DNA from: Euonymus europaeus
Lineage: Eukaryota; Streptophyta; Magnoliopsida; Celastrales; Celastraceae
Length of the DNA: 64,000 nucleotides
Assembly (NCBI GenBank): GCA_963580455.1
Contig: OY756966.1
Span: forward strand, 26,229,001-26,293,000
Direction of reading: 5' to 3'
The position numbers and the translations under genes were made by a program. Every line of letters starts with the position of its first letter. Position 1 is the stretch's first letter. Below the pieces are notes generated by a model, which saw nothing but the letters and a program-made list of their open reading frames with translations, was not told the DNA's origin and searched no databases. Positions 34,410 through 46,676 of this stretch are shown piece by piece.

Positions 34410-36829
34410 GACTCCGAGTTCTGAATTCGGAGATTTTTAGCTTGATTTCGCACTACTTTTTGAGCTCTACAATCCTGGAATTTCGGATTTTTATTTCAGA
34501 ACTCGTGGCTAGTAGGTCTCGTTTCACCTAGTTAGCCGCGAAATGCGGTTTCTTTACGTAAACGGTTTTATGAATATCCGTTGACTACGAGTTCTGAATT
34601 CGGTGATTTTTAGCTTGATTTCGTACTACTTTTTGAGCTCTACAATCCTGGCATTTCGGATTTTGATTTCAGAACTCGTGGCTAGTAGGTCTCGTTTCAC
34701 CTAGTTAGCCGCGAAATGTGGTTTCTTTACGTAAACGATTTTATGAATATCCGTTGACTCCGAGTTCTGAATTCGGTGATTTTTAGCTTGATTTCCCACT
34801 ACTTTTCGAGCTCTACAATCCTCGCGTTTCGGATTTTGATTTCAGAACTCGTGGCTAGTAGGTCTCGTTTCACCTAGTTAGGCGCAAAATGTGGTTTCTT
34901 TACGTAAACGGTTTTATGAATATCTTTTCACTCCAAGTTCTGAATTCGGTGATTTTTAGCTTGATTTCGCACTACTTTTCGAGCTCTACAATCATCGTTT
35001 TCGGATTTTGATTTCAGAACTCGTGTCTAGTAGGTCTCGTTTCACCTAGTTAGCCGCGAAATATGGTTTCTTTAAGTAAACGGTTTTATGATTATCCGTT
35101 GACTCCGAGTTCTGAATTCAGTGAATTTTAGCTTGATTTCGCACTACTTTTCGAGCTCTACAATCCTCGCATTTCGGATTTTGATTTAAGAACTCGTGGC
35201 TAGTAGGTATCGTTTCACCGAGTTAGACGCGAAATGTTGTTTCTTTACGTAAACGGTTTTTTGAATATCCGTTGACTCCGAGTTCTGAATTCGGTGATTT
35301 TTAGCTTTATTTCGCACTACTTTTCGAGCTCTACAATCCTGACATCTTGGATTTTGAATTCAGAACTCGTGGCTAGTTAGTCTCGTTTCACCTAGTTAGC
35401 CGCGAAATGTGGTTTCTTTACGTAAACGGTTTTATGAATATCCGTTGACTCCGAGTTCTGAATTCGGAGATTTTTAGCTTGATTTTGCATTACTTTTTGA
35501 GCTCTACAATCCTGGAATTTCGGATATTTATTTCAGAACTCGTGGCTAGTAGGTCTCGTTTCACCTAGTTAGCCGCGAAATGTGGTTTCTTTACGTAAAC
35601 GGTTTTATGAATATCCGTTGACTCCGAGTTCTGAATTCGGTGAATTTTTGCTTGACTTCCCACTACTTTTCGAGTTCTACAATCCTGGTGTTTCGGATTT
35701 TGATTTCAGTACTCGTGGCTAGTAGGTCTCGTTTCACCTAGTTAGCCGCGAAATGTGGTTTCTTTACGTAAACGGTTTTATGAATATCCCTTGACTCCGA
35801 GTTCTGAATTCGTTGATTTTTAGCTTGACTTCGCACTACTTTTCGAGCTCTACAATCCTGGCTTTTCGGATTTTGATTTCAGTACTCGTGGCTAGTAGGT
35901 CTCGTTTCCCCTAGTTAGCCGCGAAATGTGGTTTCTTTACGTAAACGGTTTTATGAATATCCGTTGACTCCGAGTTCTGAATTCGGTGATTTTTAGCTTG
36001 ATTTCGCACTACTTTTCGAGCTCTACAATCCTGGCAATTCGGATTTTGATTTCAGAACTCGTGGCTAGTTGGTCTCGTTTCACCTAGTTAGCCGCGAAAT
36101 GTGGTTTCTTTACGTAAACGGTTTTATGAATATCCGTTGACTCCGAGTTCTGAATTCGGAGATTTTTAGCTTGATTTCGCACTAATTTTTGAGCTCTACA
36201 ATCCTGGCATTTCGGATTTTTATTTCAGAACTCGTGGCTAGTAGGTCTCGTTTCACCTAGTTAGCCTCGAAATGCGGTTTCTTTACGTAAACGGTTTTAT
36301 GAATATCTGTTGACTCCGAGTTCTGAATTCGGTGGATTTTAGCTTGACTTCCCACTACTTTTCGAGCTCTACAATCCTGGCGCTTCGGATTTTGATTTCA
36401 GAACTCGTGGCTAGTAGGTCTCATTTCACCTAGTTAGCCGCGAAATGTGGTTTCTTTACGTAAATGGTTTTATGAATATCCGTTGACTCCGAGTTCTGAA
36501 TTCGGTGATTTTAACTTGATTTCGCACTTCTTTTTGAGCTCTACAATCCTATTGTTTCGGATTTTGATTTCAGAACTCGAGGCTAGTAGGTCTTGTTTCA
36601 CCTAGTTAGCCGCGAAATATGGTTTCTTTACGTAAACGGTTTTATGAATATCCGTTGACTACGAGTTCTGAATTCGGTGATTTTTAGCTTGATTTCGTAC
36701 TACTTTTTGAGCTCTACAATCCTGGCATTTCGGATTTTGATTTCAGAACTCGTGGCTAGTAGGTCTCGTTTCACCTAGTTAGCCGCGAAATATGGTTTCT
36801 TTACGTAAACGGTTTTATGAATATCCGTT
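34410..36829 (+). repeat. 14-mer HOR (2420 bp), copy 2
   Basis: Tandem partner of 31990-34409 with very few differences, for example CCTGACATCTTGG near 35338 and GAAATATGG near 36787. It ends in gactac/CGTACTAC/GGCATTTCGG and is followed by ACTTCACAC at 36830. The same succession occurs at 26283-26456, so the right end keeps the parental order, while copy 1 ends at the duplication junction. Confidence 0.9.
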
Positions 36830-38731
36830 GACTCTGAGTTCTGAATTCGGTGATTTTTAGCTTGACTTCACACTACTTTTCGAGCTCTACAATCCTGGCG
36901 TTTTGGATTTTGATTTCAGAACTCGTGGCTAGTTGGTCTCGTTTCACCTAGTTAGCCGTGAAATGTGGTTTCTTTACTTAAACGGTTTTATGAATATCCG
37001 TCGACTCCGAGTTCTGAATTCGGTGATTTTTAGCTTGATTTCGCCCTACTTTTCGAGCTCTACAATCCTGGCGTTCCGGATTTTGATTTCAGAAGTCGTG
37101 GCTAGTAGGTCTCGTTTCACCTAGTTAGCCGCGAAATGTGGTTTCTTTACGTAAACGGTTTTATGAATATCCGTTGACTCCGAGTTCTGAATTCGGTGAT
37201 TTTTAGCTTGATTTCGCACTACTTTTCGAGCTCTACAATCCTGGCGTTTCGAATTTTGATTTCAGAACTCGTGGCTAGTTGGTCTCATTTCACCTAGTTA
37301 GCCGCGAAATGTGGTTTCTTTACGTAAACGGTTTTATGAATATCCGTTGACTCCGAGTTCTGAATTCGGAGATTTTTAGCATGATTTCGCACTACTTTTT
37401 GAGCTCTACAATCCTGGCATTTCGGATTTTTATTTCAGAACTCGTGGCTAGTAGGTCTCGTTTCACCTAGTTAGCCTCGAAATGCGGTTTCTTTACGTAA
37501 ACGGTTTTATGAATATCTGTTGACTCCGAGTTCTGAATTCGGTGAATTTTAGCTTGACTTCCCACTACTTTTCGAGCTCTACAATCCTGGCGCTTCGGAT
37601 TTTGATTTCAGAACTCGTGGCTAGTAGGTCTCATTTCACCTAGTTAGCCGCGAAATGTGGTTTCTTTACGTAAATGGTTTTATGAATATCCGCTGACTCC
37701 GAGTTCTGAATTCGGTGATTTTAACTTGATTTCGCACTTCTTTTTGAGCTCTACAATCCTATTGTTTCGGATTTTGATTTCAGAACTCGAGGCTAGTAGG
37801 TCTTGTTTCACCTAGTTAGCCGCGAAATATGGTTTCTTTACGTAAACGGTTTTATGAATATCCGTTGACTACGACTTCTGAATTCGGTGATTTTTAGCTT
37901 GATTTCGTACCACTTTTTGAGCTCTACAATCCTGGCATTTCGGATTTTGATTTCAGAACTCGTGGCTAGTAGGTCTCGTTTCACCTAGTTAGCCGCAAAA
38001 TGTGGTTTCTTTACGTAAACGGTTTTATGAATATCCGTTGACTCCGAGTTCTGAATTCGGTGATTTTTAGCTTGACTTCACACTACTTTTCGAGCTCTAC
38101 AATCCTGGCGTTTTGGATTTTGATTTCAGAACTCGTGGCTAGTTGGTCTCGTTTCACCTAGTTAGCCGTGAAATGTGGTTTCTTTACTTAAACGGTTTTA
38201 TGAATATCCGTCGACTCCGAGTTCTGAATTCGGTGATTTTTAGCTTGATTTCGCCCTACTTTTCGAGCTCTACAATCCTGGCGTTCCGGATTTTGATTTC
38301 AGAAGTCGTGGCTAGTAGGTCTCGTTTCACCTAGTTAGCCGCGAAATATGGTTTCTTTACGTAAACGGTTTTATGAATATCCGTTGACTCCGAGTTCTGA
38401 ATTCGGTGATTTTTAGCTTGATTTCCCACTACTTTTCGAGCTCTACAATCCTGGCGTTTTGGATTTTGATTTCAAAACTCGTGGTTAGTAGGTCTCATTT
38501 CATCTAGTTAGACGCGAAATGTGGTTTCTTTACGTAAACAGTTTTTTGAATATCCGTTGACTCCGAGTTCTGAATTCAGTGATTTTTAGCTTGATTTCGC
38601 ACTACTTTTCGAGCTCTAAAATCCTGGCGTTCCGGATTTTGATTTCAGAACTCGTGGCTAGTTGGTCTCGTTTCACCTAGTTAGCCGTGAAATGTGGTTT
38701 CTTTACGTAAACGGTTTTATGAATATCCGTT
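36830..38731 (+). repeat. 11-mer HOR (1902 bp), copy 1
   Basis: Units: ACTTCACAC/GCGTTTTGG (opening GACTCTGAG); TCGACTCC/TCGCCCTAC/CAGAAGTCG; GCGTTTCGAAT; CGGAGA/GCCTCG; GAATTTT; GATTTTAAC (172 bp); gactacgactt/CGTACCAC; then ACTTCACAC and TCGACTCC again; an agacgcg/GTAAACAG unit; and CTCTAAAATCC. The ACTTCACAC-TCGACTCC pair therefore occurs twice per 11-mer, seven and four monomers apart. The last unit is a hybrid: it ends AGTTGG/AGCCGTG here but TATTTAGCAGCG in copy 2. Confidence 0.88.
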
Positions 38732-40633
38732 GACTCTGAGTTCTGAATTCGGTGATTTTTAGCTTGACTTCACACTACTTTTCGAGCTCTACAATCCTGG
38801 CGTTTTGGATTTTGATTTCAGAACTCGTGGCTAGTTGGTCTCGTTTCACCTAGTTAGCCGTGAAATGTGGTTTCTTTACTTAAACGGTTTTATGAATATC
38901 CGTCGACTCCGAGTTCTGAATTCGGTGATTTTTAGCTTGATTTCGCCCTACTTTTCGAGCTCTACAATCCTGGCGTTCCGGATTTTGATTTCAGAAGTCG
39001 TGGCTAGTAGGTCTCGTTTCACCTAGTTAGCCGCGAAATGTGGTTTCTTTACGTAAACGGTTTTATGAATATCCGTTGACTCCGAGTTCTGAATTCGGTG
39101 ATTTTTAGCTTGATTTCGCACTACTTTTCGAGCTCTACAATCCTGGCGTTTCGAATTTTGATTTCAGAACTCGTGGCTAGTTGGTCTCATTTCACCTAGT
39201 TAGCCGCGAAATGTGGTTTCTTTACGTAAACGGTTTTATGAATATCCGTTGACTCCGAGTTCTGAATTCGGAGATTTTTAGCTTGATTTCGCACTACTTT
39301 TTGAGCTCTACAATCCTGGCATTTCGGATTTTTATTTCAGAACTCGTGGCTAGTAGGTCTCGTTTCACCTAGTTAGCCTCGAAATGCGGTTTCTTTACGT
39401 AAACGGTTTTATGAATATCTGTTGACTCCGAGTTCTGAATTCGGTGAATTTTAGCTTGACTTCCCACTACTTTTCGAGCTCTACAATCCTGGCGCTTCGG
39501 ATTTTGATTTCAGAACTCGTGGCTAGTAGGTCTCATTTCACCTAGTTAGCCGCGAAATGTGGTTTCTTTACGTAAATGGTTTTATGAATATCCGTTGACT
39601 CCGAGTTCTGAATTCGGTGATTTTAACTTGATTTCGCACTTCTTTTTGAGCTCTACAATCCTATTGTTTCGGATTTTGATTTCAGAACTCGAGGCTAGTA
39701 GGTCTTGTTTCACCTAGTTAGCCGCGAAATATGGTTTCTTTACGTAAACGGTTTTATGAATATCCGTTGACTACGACTTCTGAATTCGGTGATTTTTAGC
39801 TTGATTTCGTACCACTTTTTGAGCTCTACAATCCTGGCATTTCGGATTTTGATTTCAGAACTCGTGGCTAGTAGGTCTCGTTTCACCTAGTTAGCCGCAA
39901 AATGTGGTTTCTTTACGTAAACGGTTTTATGAATATCCGTTGACTCCGAGTTCTGAATTCGGTGATTTTTAGCTTGACTTCACACTACTTTTCGAGCTCT
40001 ACAATCCTGGCGTTTTGGATTTTGATTTCAGAACTCGTGGCTAGTTGGTCTCGTTTCACCTAGTTAGCCGTGAAATGTGGTTTCTTTACTTAAACGGTTT
40101 TATGAATATCCGTCGACTCCGAGTTCTGAATTCGGTGATTTTTAGCTTGATTTCGCCCTACTTTTCGAGCTCTACAATCCTGGCGTTCCGGATTTTGATT
40201 TCAGAAGTCGTGGCTAGTAGGTCTCGTTTCACCTAGTTAGCCGCGAAATGTGGTTTCCTTACGTAAACGGTTTTATGAATATCCGTTGACTCCGAGTTCT
40301 GAATTCGGTGATTTTTAGCTTGATTTCCCACTACTTTTCGAGCTCTACAATCCTGGCGTTTTGGATTTTGATTTCAAAACTCGTGGTTAGTAGGTCTCAT
40401 TTCATCTAGTTAGACGCGAAATGTGGTTTCTTTACGTAAACAGTTTTTTGAATATCCGTTGACTCCGAGTTCTGAATTCAGTGATTTTTAGCTTGATTTC
40501 GCACTACTTTTCGAGCTCTAAAATCCTGGCGTTTCGGATTTTGATTTCAGAACTCGTGGCTAGTAGGTCTCGTTCCACCTATTTAGCAGCGAAATGTGGT
40601 TTCTTTACATAAACGGTTTTATGAATATCCGTT
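38732..40633 (+). repeat. 11-mer HOR (1902 bp), copy 2
   Basis: Tandem partner of 36830-38731 at a 1902-bp offset; both open with the GACTCTGAG variant. Shared private features are GTACCACTTTTTG, CGACTTCTGAATTCGGTGA, GTGGTTAGTAGG and TTCATCTAGTTAGACGCG. The right end leads into the older-looking block at 40634. Confidence 0.88.
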
Positions 40634-43600
40634 GACTCTGAGTTCTGAATTCGGCGATTTTTAACTTGATTTCGCACTACTTTTCGAGCTCTACAATCCT
40701 GGCGTTCCGGATTTTGATTTCAGAACTCGTGGCTAGTAGGTCTCGTTTCACCTAGTTAGCCACGAAATGTGGTTTCTTTACGTAAACGGTTTTATGAATA
40801 TCCGTTGACTACGAGTTCAGAATTCGGTGATTTTTAGCATGATTTCACACTACTTTTCGAGCTCTACAATCATGGTTTTCGGATTTTGATTTCAGAACTC
40901 GTGGCTAGTAGGTCTCGTTTCACCTAATTAGCCGCGAAATGTGGTTTCTTTACGTAAACCGTTTTATGAGTATCCGTTGACTCCGAGTTCTGAATTCTGT
41001 GATTTTTAGCTTGATTTTGCACTACTTTTCGAACTCTACAATCCTGGAGTTTTGGATTTTGATTTCAGAACTCGTGGCTAGTTGGTCTCGTTTCACCTAG
41101 TTAGCCGCGAAATGTGGTTTCTTTACGTAAACGGTTTTATGAATATCCGTTGACTCCGAGTTCAGAATTCGGTGATTTTTAGCTTGATTTCGCACTAATT
41201 TTCGAGCTCTACAATCCTGGAGTTCTGGATTTTGATTTCAGAACTCGTGGCTAGTAGGTCTCGTTTCACCTAGTTAGCCGCGAAATGTGGTTTCTTTACG
41301 TAAACGGTTTTATGAATATCCGTTGACTCCGAGTTCAGAATTCGGTGATTTTTAGCATGATTTCACACTACTTTTCGAGCTCTACAATCATGGTTTTCGG
41401 ATTTTGATTTCAGAACTCGTGGCTAGTAGGTCTCGTTTCACCTAATTAGCCGCGAAATGTGGTTTCTTTACGTAAACGGTTTTATGAATATCCGTTGACT
41501 CCGAGTTTTGAATTCGGTGATTTTTAGCTTGATTTCGCACTACTTTTCGAACTCTACAATCCTGGTTTTTTGGATTTTGATTTCAGAACTCGTGGCTAGT
41601 TGGTCTCGTTTCACCTAGTTAGCCGCGAAATGTGGTTTCTTTACGTAAACGGTTTTATGAATATCCGTTGACTCCGAGTTCAGAATTCGGTGATTTTTAG
41701 CTTGATTTCGCACTACTTTTCGAGCTCTACAATCCTGGCGTTCCGGATTTTGATTTCAGAACTCGTGGCTAGTAGGTCTCGTTTCACCTATTTAGTAGCG
41801 AAATGTGGTTTCTTTACGTAAACGGTTTTATGAATATCCGTTGACTCCGAGTTCTGAATTCGGTGATTTTTAGCTTGATTTCGCACTACTTTTCGAGCTC
41901 TACAATCCTGGTGTTTCGGATTTTGATTTCAGAACTCGTGTCTAGTAGGTCTCTTTTCACCTAGTTAGCCGCGAAATATGGTTTCTTTACGTAAACAGTT
42001 TTATGAATATCCGTTGACTCCGAGTTCTGAATTCGGTGATTTTTAGCTTGATTTCGCACTACTTTTTGAGCTCTACAATCCTGGCGTTTCGGATTTTTAT
42101 TTCAGAACTCGTGGCTAGTAGGTCTCGTTTCACCTAGTTAGCCGCAAAATGTGGTTTCTTTACGTAAACGGTTTTATGAATATCTTTTCACTCCATGTTC
42201 TGAATTCGGTGATTTTTAGCTTGATTTCGCACTAGTTTTCGAGCTCTACAATCATGGTTTTCGGATTTTGACTTCAGAACTCTTGTCTAGTAGGTCTCGT
42301 TTCACCTAGTTAGCCGCAAAATATGATTTCTTTACGTAAACGGTTTTATGAATATATTTTCATTCCAAGTTCGGAATTCGGTGATTTTTAGCTTGATTTC
42401 GCACCACTTTTCGAGCTCTACAATCATGGTTTTTGGATTTTGATTTCAGAACTCGTGTCTAGTAGGTCTCGTTTCACCTAGTTAGCCGCGAAATATGGTT
42501 TCTTTACGTAAACGGTTTTATGAATATCCGTTGACTCCGAGTTCAGAATTCGGTGATTTTTAGCATGATTTCACACTACTTTTCGAGCTCTACAATCATG
42601 GTTTTCGGATTTTGATTTCAGAACTCGTGGCTAGTAGGTCTCGTTTCACCTAATTAGCCGCGAAATGTGGTTTCTTTACGTAAACGGTTTTATGAATATC
42701 CGTTGACTCCGAGTTCAGAATTCGGTGATTTTTAGCTTGATTTCGCACTATTTTTCGAGCTCTACAATCCTGGCGTTCTGGATTTTGATTTCAGAACTCG
42801 TGGCTAGTAGGTCTCGTTTCACCTAGTTAGCCGCAAAATGTGGTTTCTTTACGTAAACGATTTTATGAATATCCGTTGACTCCGAGTTCTGAATTCGGTG
42901 AATTTTAGCTTGATTTCGCACTACTTTTCTAGCTCTACAATCCTGGCGCTTCGGATTTTTATTTCAGAACTCGTGGCTAGTAGGTCTCATTTCACCTAGT
43001 TAGCCGCGAAATGTGGTTTCTTTACGTAAACGGTTTTATGAATATCCGTTGACTCCGAGTTCTGAATTCGGTGATTTTTAGCTTGATTTCGCACTACTTT
43101 TTGAGCTCTACAATCCTGGTGTTTCGGATTTTGATTTCAGAACTCGAGGCTAGTAAGTCTCGTTTCACCTAGTTAGCCGCGAAATGTGGTTTCTTTACGT
43201 AAACGGTTTTATGAATATCCGTTGACTCCGAGTTCTGAATTTGGTGAATTTTAGCTTGACTTCCCACTACTTTTCGAGCTCTACAATCCTGGCGTTTCGA
43301 TTTTTGATTTCAGTACTCGTGGCTAGTAGGTCTCGTTTCACCTAGTTAGCCGCGAAATGTGGTTTCTTTACGTAAACGGTTTTATGAATATCCGTTGACT
43401 CCGAGTTCAGAATTCGGTGATTTTTAGCATGATTTCACACTACTTTTCGAGCTCTACAATCATGGTTTTCGGATTTTGATTTCAGAACTCGTGGCTAGTA
43501 GGTCTCGTTTCACCTAATTAGCCGCGAAATGTGGTTTCTTTACGTAAACGGTTTTATGAATATCCGTTGACTCCGAGTTCTGAATTCGGTGATTTTTAGC

Positions 43601-44432
43601 TTGATTTCGCACTACTTTTCGAACTCTACAATCCTGGTTTTCTGGATTTTGATTTCAGAACTCGTGGCTAGTTGGTCTCGTTTCACCTAGTTAGCCGCGA
43701 AATGTGGTTTCTTTACGTAAACGGTTTTATGAATATCCGTTGACTCCGAGTTCAGAATTCGGTGATTTTTAGCTTGATTTCACACTACTTTTCGAGCTCT
43801 ACAATCCTGGCGTTCCGGATTTTGATTTCAGAACTCGTGGCTAGTAGGTCTCGTTTCACCTATTTAGCAACGAAATATGGTTTCTTTACGTAAACGGTTT
43901 TATGAATATCCGTTGACTCCGAGTTCTGAATTCGGTGATTTTTAGCTTGATTTCGCACTACTTTTCGAGCTCTACAATCCTGGTGTTTCGGATTTTGATT
44001 TCAGAACTCGTGTCTAGTAGGTCTCTTTTCACCTAGTTAGCCGCGAAATATGGTTTCTTTACGTAAACGGTTTTATGAATATCCGTTGACTCCGAGTTCT
44101 GAATTCGGTGATTTTTAGCTTGATTTCGCCCTACTTTTTGAGCTCTACAATCCTGGAATTTCGGATTTTTATTTCAGAACTCGTGGCTAGTAGGTCTCGT
44201 TTCAACTAGTTAGCCGCAAAATGTGGTTTCTTTACGTAAACGGTTTTATGAATATTTTTTCACTCCAAGTTCTGAATTCGGTGATTTTTAGCTTGATTTC
44301 GCACTACTTTTCGAGCTCTACAATCATGGTTTTCGGATTTTGATTTCAGAACTCGTGTCTAGTAGGTCTCGTTTCACCTAGTTAGCCGCAAAATATGGTT
44401 TCTTTACGTAAACGGTTTTATGAATATCTGTT
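40634..44432 (+). repeat. Block matching 6226-7607, then mixed 172/173-bp units
   Basis: Twenty-two monomers in 3799 bp, so about seven of them are 172 bp. The first eight or so follow the order seen from 6226 (GACTCTGAG/CGGCGA, AGCATG/ATCATGG, GAATTCTGTG, ACTAATTTTC, AGCATG, GGTTTTTTGG, TATTTAG, GTGTCTAG). After that come TTTTCACTCC and ATTTTCATTCC units (about 42188 and 42360), then GGTGTTTCGG/CGAGGC and GAATTTGG units that are also part of the HOR starting at 44433. Confidence 0.8.
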
Positions 44433-46676
44433 GACTCCGAGTTCTGAATTCGGTAAATTTAGCTTGATTTCGCACTACTTTTCGAGCTCTACAATCCTGG
44501 CGCTTCGGATTTTTATTTCAGAACTCGTGGCTAGTAGGTTTCATTTCACCTAGTTAGCCGCAAAATGTGGTTTCTTTACGTAAACGGTTTTACGAATATC
44601 CGTTGACTCCGAGTTCTGAATTCGGTGATTTTTAGCTTGATTTCGCACTACTTTTTGAGCTCTACAATCCTGGTGTTTCGGATTTTGATTTCAGAACTCG
44701 AGGCTAGTAAGTCTCGTTTCACCTAGTTAGCCGCGAAATGTGGTTTCTTTACGTAAACGGTTTTATGAATATCCGTTGACTCCGAGTTCTGAATTTGGTG
44801 AATTTTAGCTTGACTTCCCACTACTTTTCGAGCTCTACAATCCTGGCGTTTCGGATTTTGATTTCAGTACTCGTGGCTAGTAGGTCTCGTTTCACCTAGT
44901 TAGCCGCGAAATGTGGTTTCTTTACGTAAACGGTTTTATGAATATCCGTTGACTCCGAGTTCAGAATTCGGTGATTTTTAGCATGATTTCACACTACTTT
45001 TCGAGCTCTACAATCACGGATTTCGGATTTTGATTTCAGAACTCGTGGCTAGTAGGTCTCGTTTCACCTAATTAGCCGCGAAATGTGGTTTCTTTACGTA
45101 AACGGTTTTATGAATATCCGTTGACTCCGAGTTCTGAATTCGGTGATTTTTAGCTTGATTTCGCACTACTTTTCGAACTCTACAATCCTGGTTTTCTGGA
45201 TTTTGATTTCAGAACTCGTGGCTAGTTGGTCTCGTTTCACCTAGTTAGCCGCGAAATGTGGTTTCTTTACGTAAACGGTTTTATGAATATCCGTTGACTC
45301 CGAGTTCAGAATTCGGTGATTTTTAGCTTGATTTCACACTACTTTTCGAGCTCTACAATCCTGGCGTTCCGGATTTTGATTTCAGAACTCGTGGCTAGTA
45401 GGTCTCGTTTCACCTATTTAGCAGCGAAATGTGGTTTCTTTACGTAAACGGTTTTATGAATATCCGTTGACTCCGAGTTCTGAATTCGGTGATTTTTAGC
45501 TTGATTTCGCACTACTTTTCGAGCTCTACAATCCTGGTGTTTCGGATTTTGATTTCAGAACTCGTGTCTAGTAGGTATCCTTTCACCTAGTTAGCCGCGA
45601 AATATGGTTTCTTTACGTAAACGGTTTTATGAATATCCGTTGACTCCGAGTTCTGAATTCGGTGATTTTTAGCTTGATTTCGCCCTACTTTTTGAGCTCT
45701 ACAATCCTGGCGTTTCGGATTTTTATTTCAGAACTCGTGGCTAGTAGGTCTCGTTTCAACTAGTTAGCCGCAAAATGTGGTTTCTTTACGTAAACGGTTT
45801 TATGAATATTTTTTCACTCCAAGTTCTGAATTCGGTGATTTTTAGCTTGATTTCGCACTACTTTTCGAGCTCTACAATCATGGTTTTCGGATTTTGATTT
45901 CATAACTCGTGTCTAGTAGGTCTCGTTTCACCTAGTTAGCCGCAAAATATGGTTTCTTTACGTAAACGGTTTTATGAATATATTTTCATTCCAAGTTCGG
46001 AATTCGGTGATTTTTAGCTTGATTTCGCACTACTTTTCGAGCTCTACAATCATGGTTTTCGGATTTTGATTTCAGAACTCGTGTCTAGTAGGTCTCGTTT
46101 CACCTATTTAGCCGCGAAATATGGTTTCTTTACGTAAACGGTTTTATGAATATCCGTTGACTCCAAGTTCTGAATTCGGTGATTTTTAGCTTGATTTCGC
46201 ACTACTTTTTGAGCTCTACAATCCTGGCGTTCCGGATTTTGATTTCAGAACTCGTGGCTAGTAGGTCTCGTTTCACCTAGTTAGCCGCGAAATGTGGTTT
46301 CTTTACGTAAACGGTTTTATGAATATCCGTTGACTCCGAGTTCAGAATTCGGTGATTTTTAGCTTGATTTCGCACTACTTTTCGAGCTCTACAATCATGG
46401 TTTTCGGATTTTTATTTCAGAACTCGTGGCTAGTAGGTCTCGTTTCACCTAGTTAGCCGCGAAATACGGTTTCTTTACGTAAACGGTTTTATGAATATCC
46501 GTTGACTCCGAGTTCTGAATTCGGTGATTTTTAGCCTGATTTCGCACTACTTTTTGAGCTCTACAATCCTGGCATTCCGGATTTTGATTTCAGAACTCGT
46601 GGCTAGTAGGTCTCGTTTCACCTAGTTAGCCGCAAAATGTGGTTTCTTTACGTAAACGGTTTTATGAATATCTGTT
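44433..46676 (+). repeat. 13-mer HOR (2244 bp) of the 'ggtaaattt' family
   Basis: Thirteen units: CGGTAAATTTAGC/GGCGCTTCGG (172 bp); GGTGTTTCGG/CGAGGC/GTAAGTC; GAATTTGG/ACTTCCC/CAGTACTC; TTCAGAATT/AGCATG/ATCACGG; TCGAACTC/GGTTTTCTGG; GCGTTCCGG/TATTTAGCAGCG; GTGTCTAG; TCGCCCTAC/TTTTTATTTC/GCAAAATG; TTTTCACTCC; ATTTTCATTCC; CCAAG/GCGTTCCGG; TTCAGAATT/ATCATGG; AGCCTG/GGCATTCCGG. Five units are 172 bp. The opening unit restarts at 46677, 48575, 50474, 52719 and 54793, giving lengths of 13, 11, 11, 13 and 12 monomers. Confidence 0.88.
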
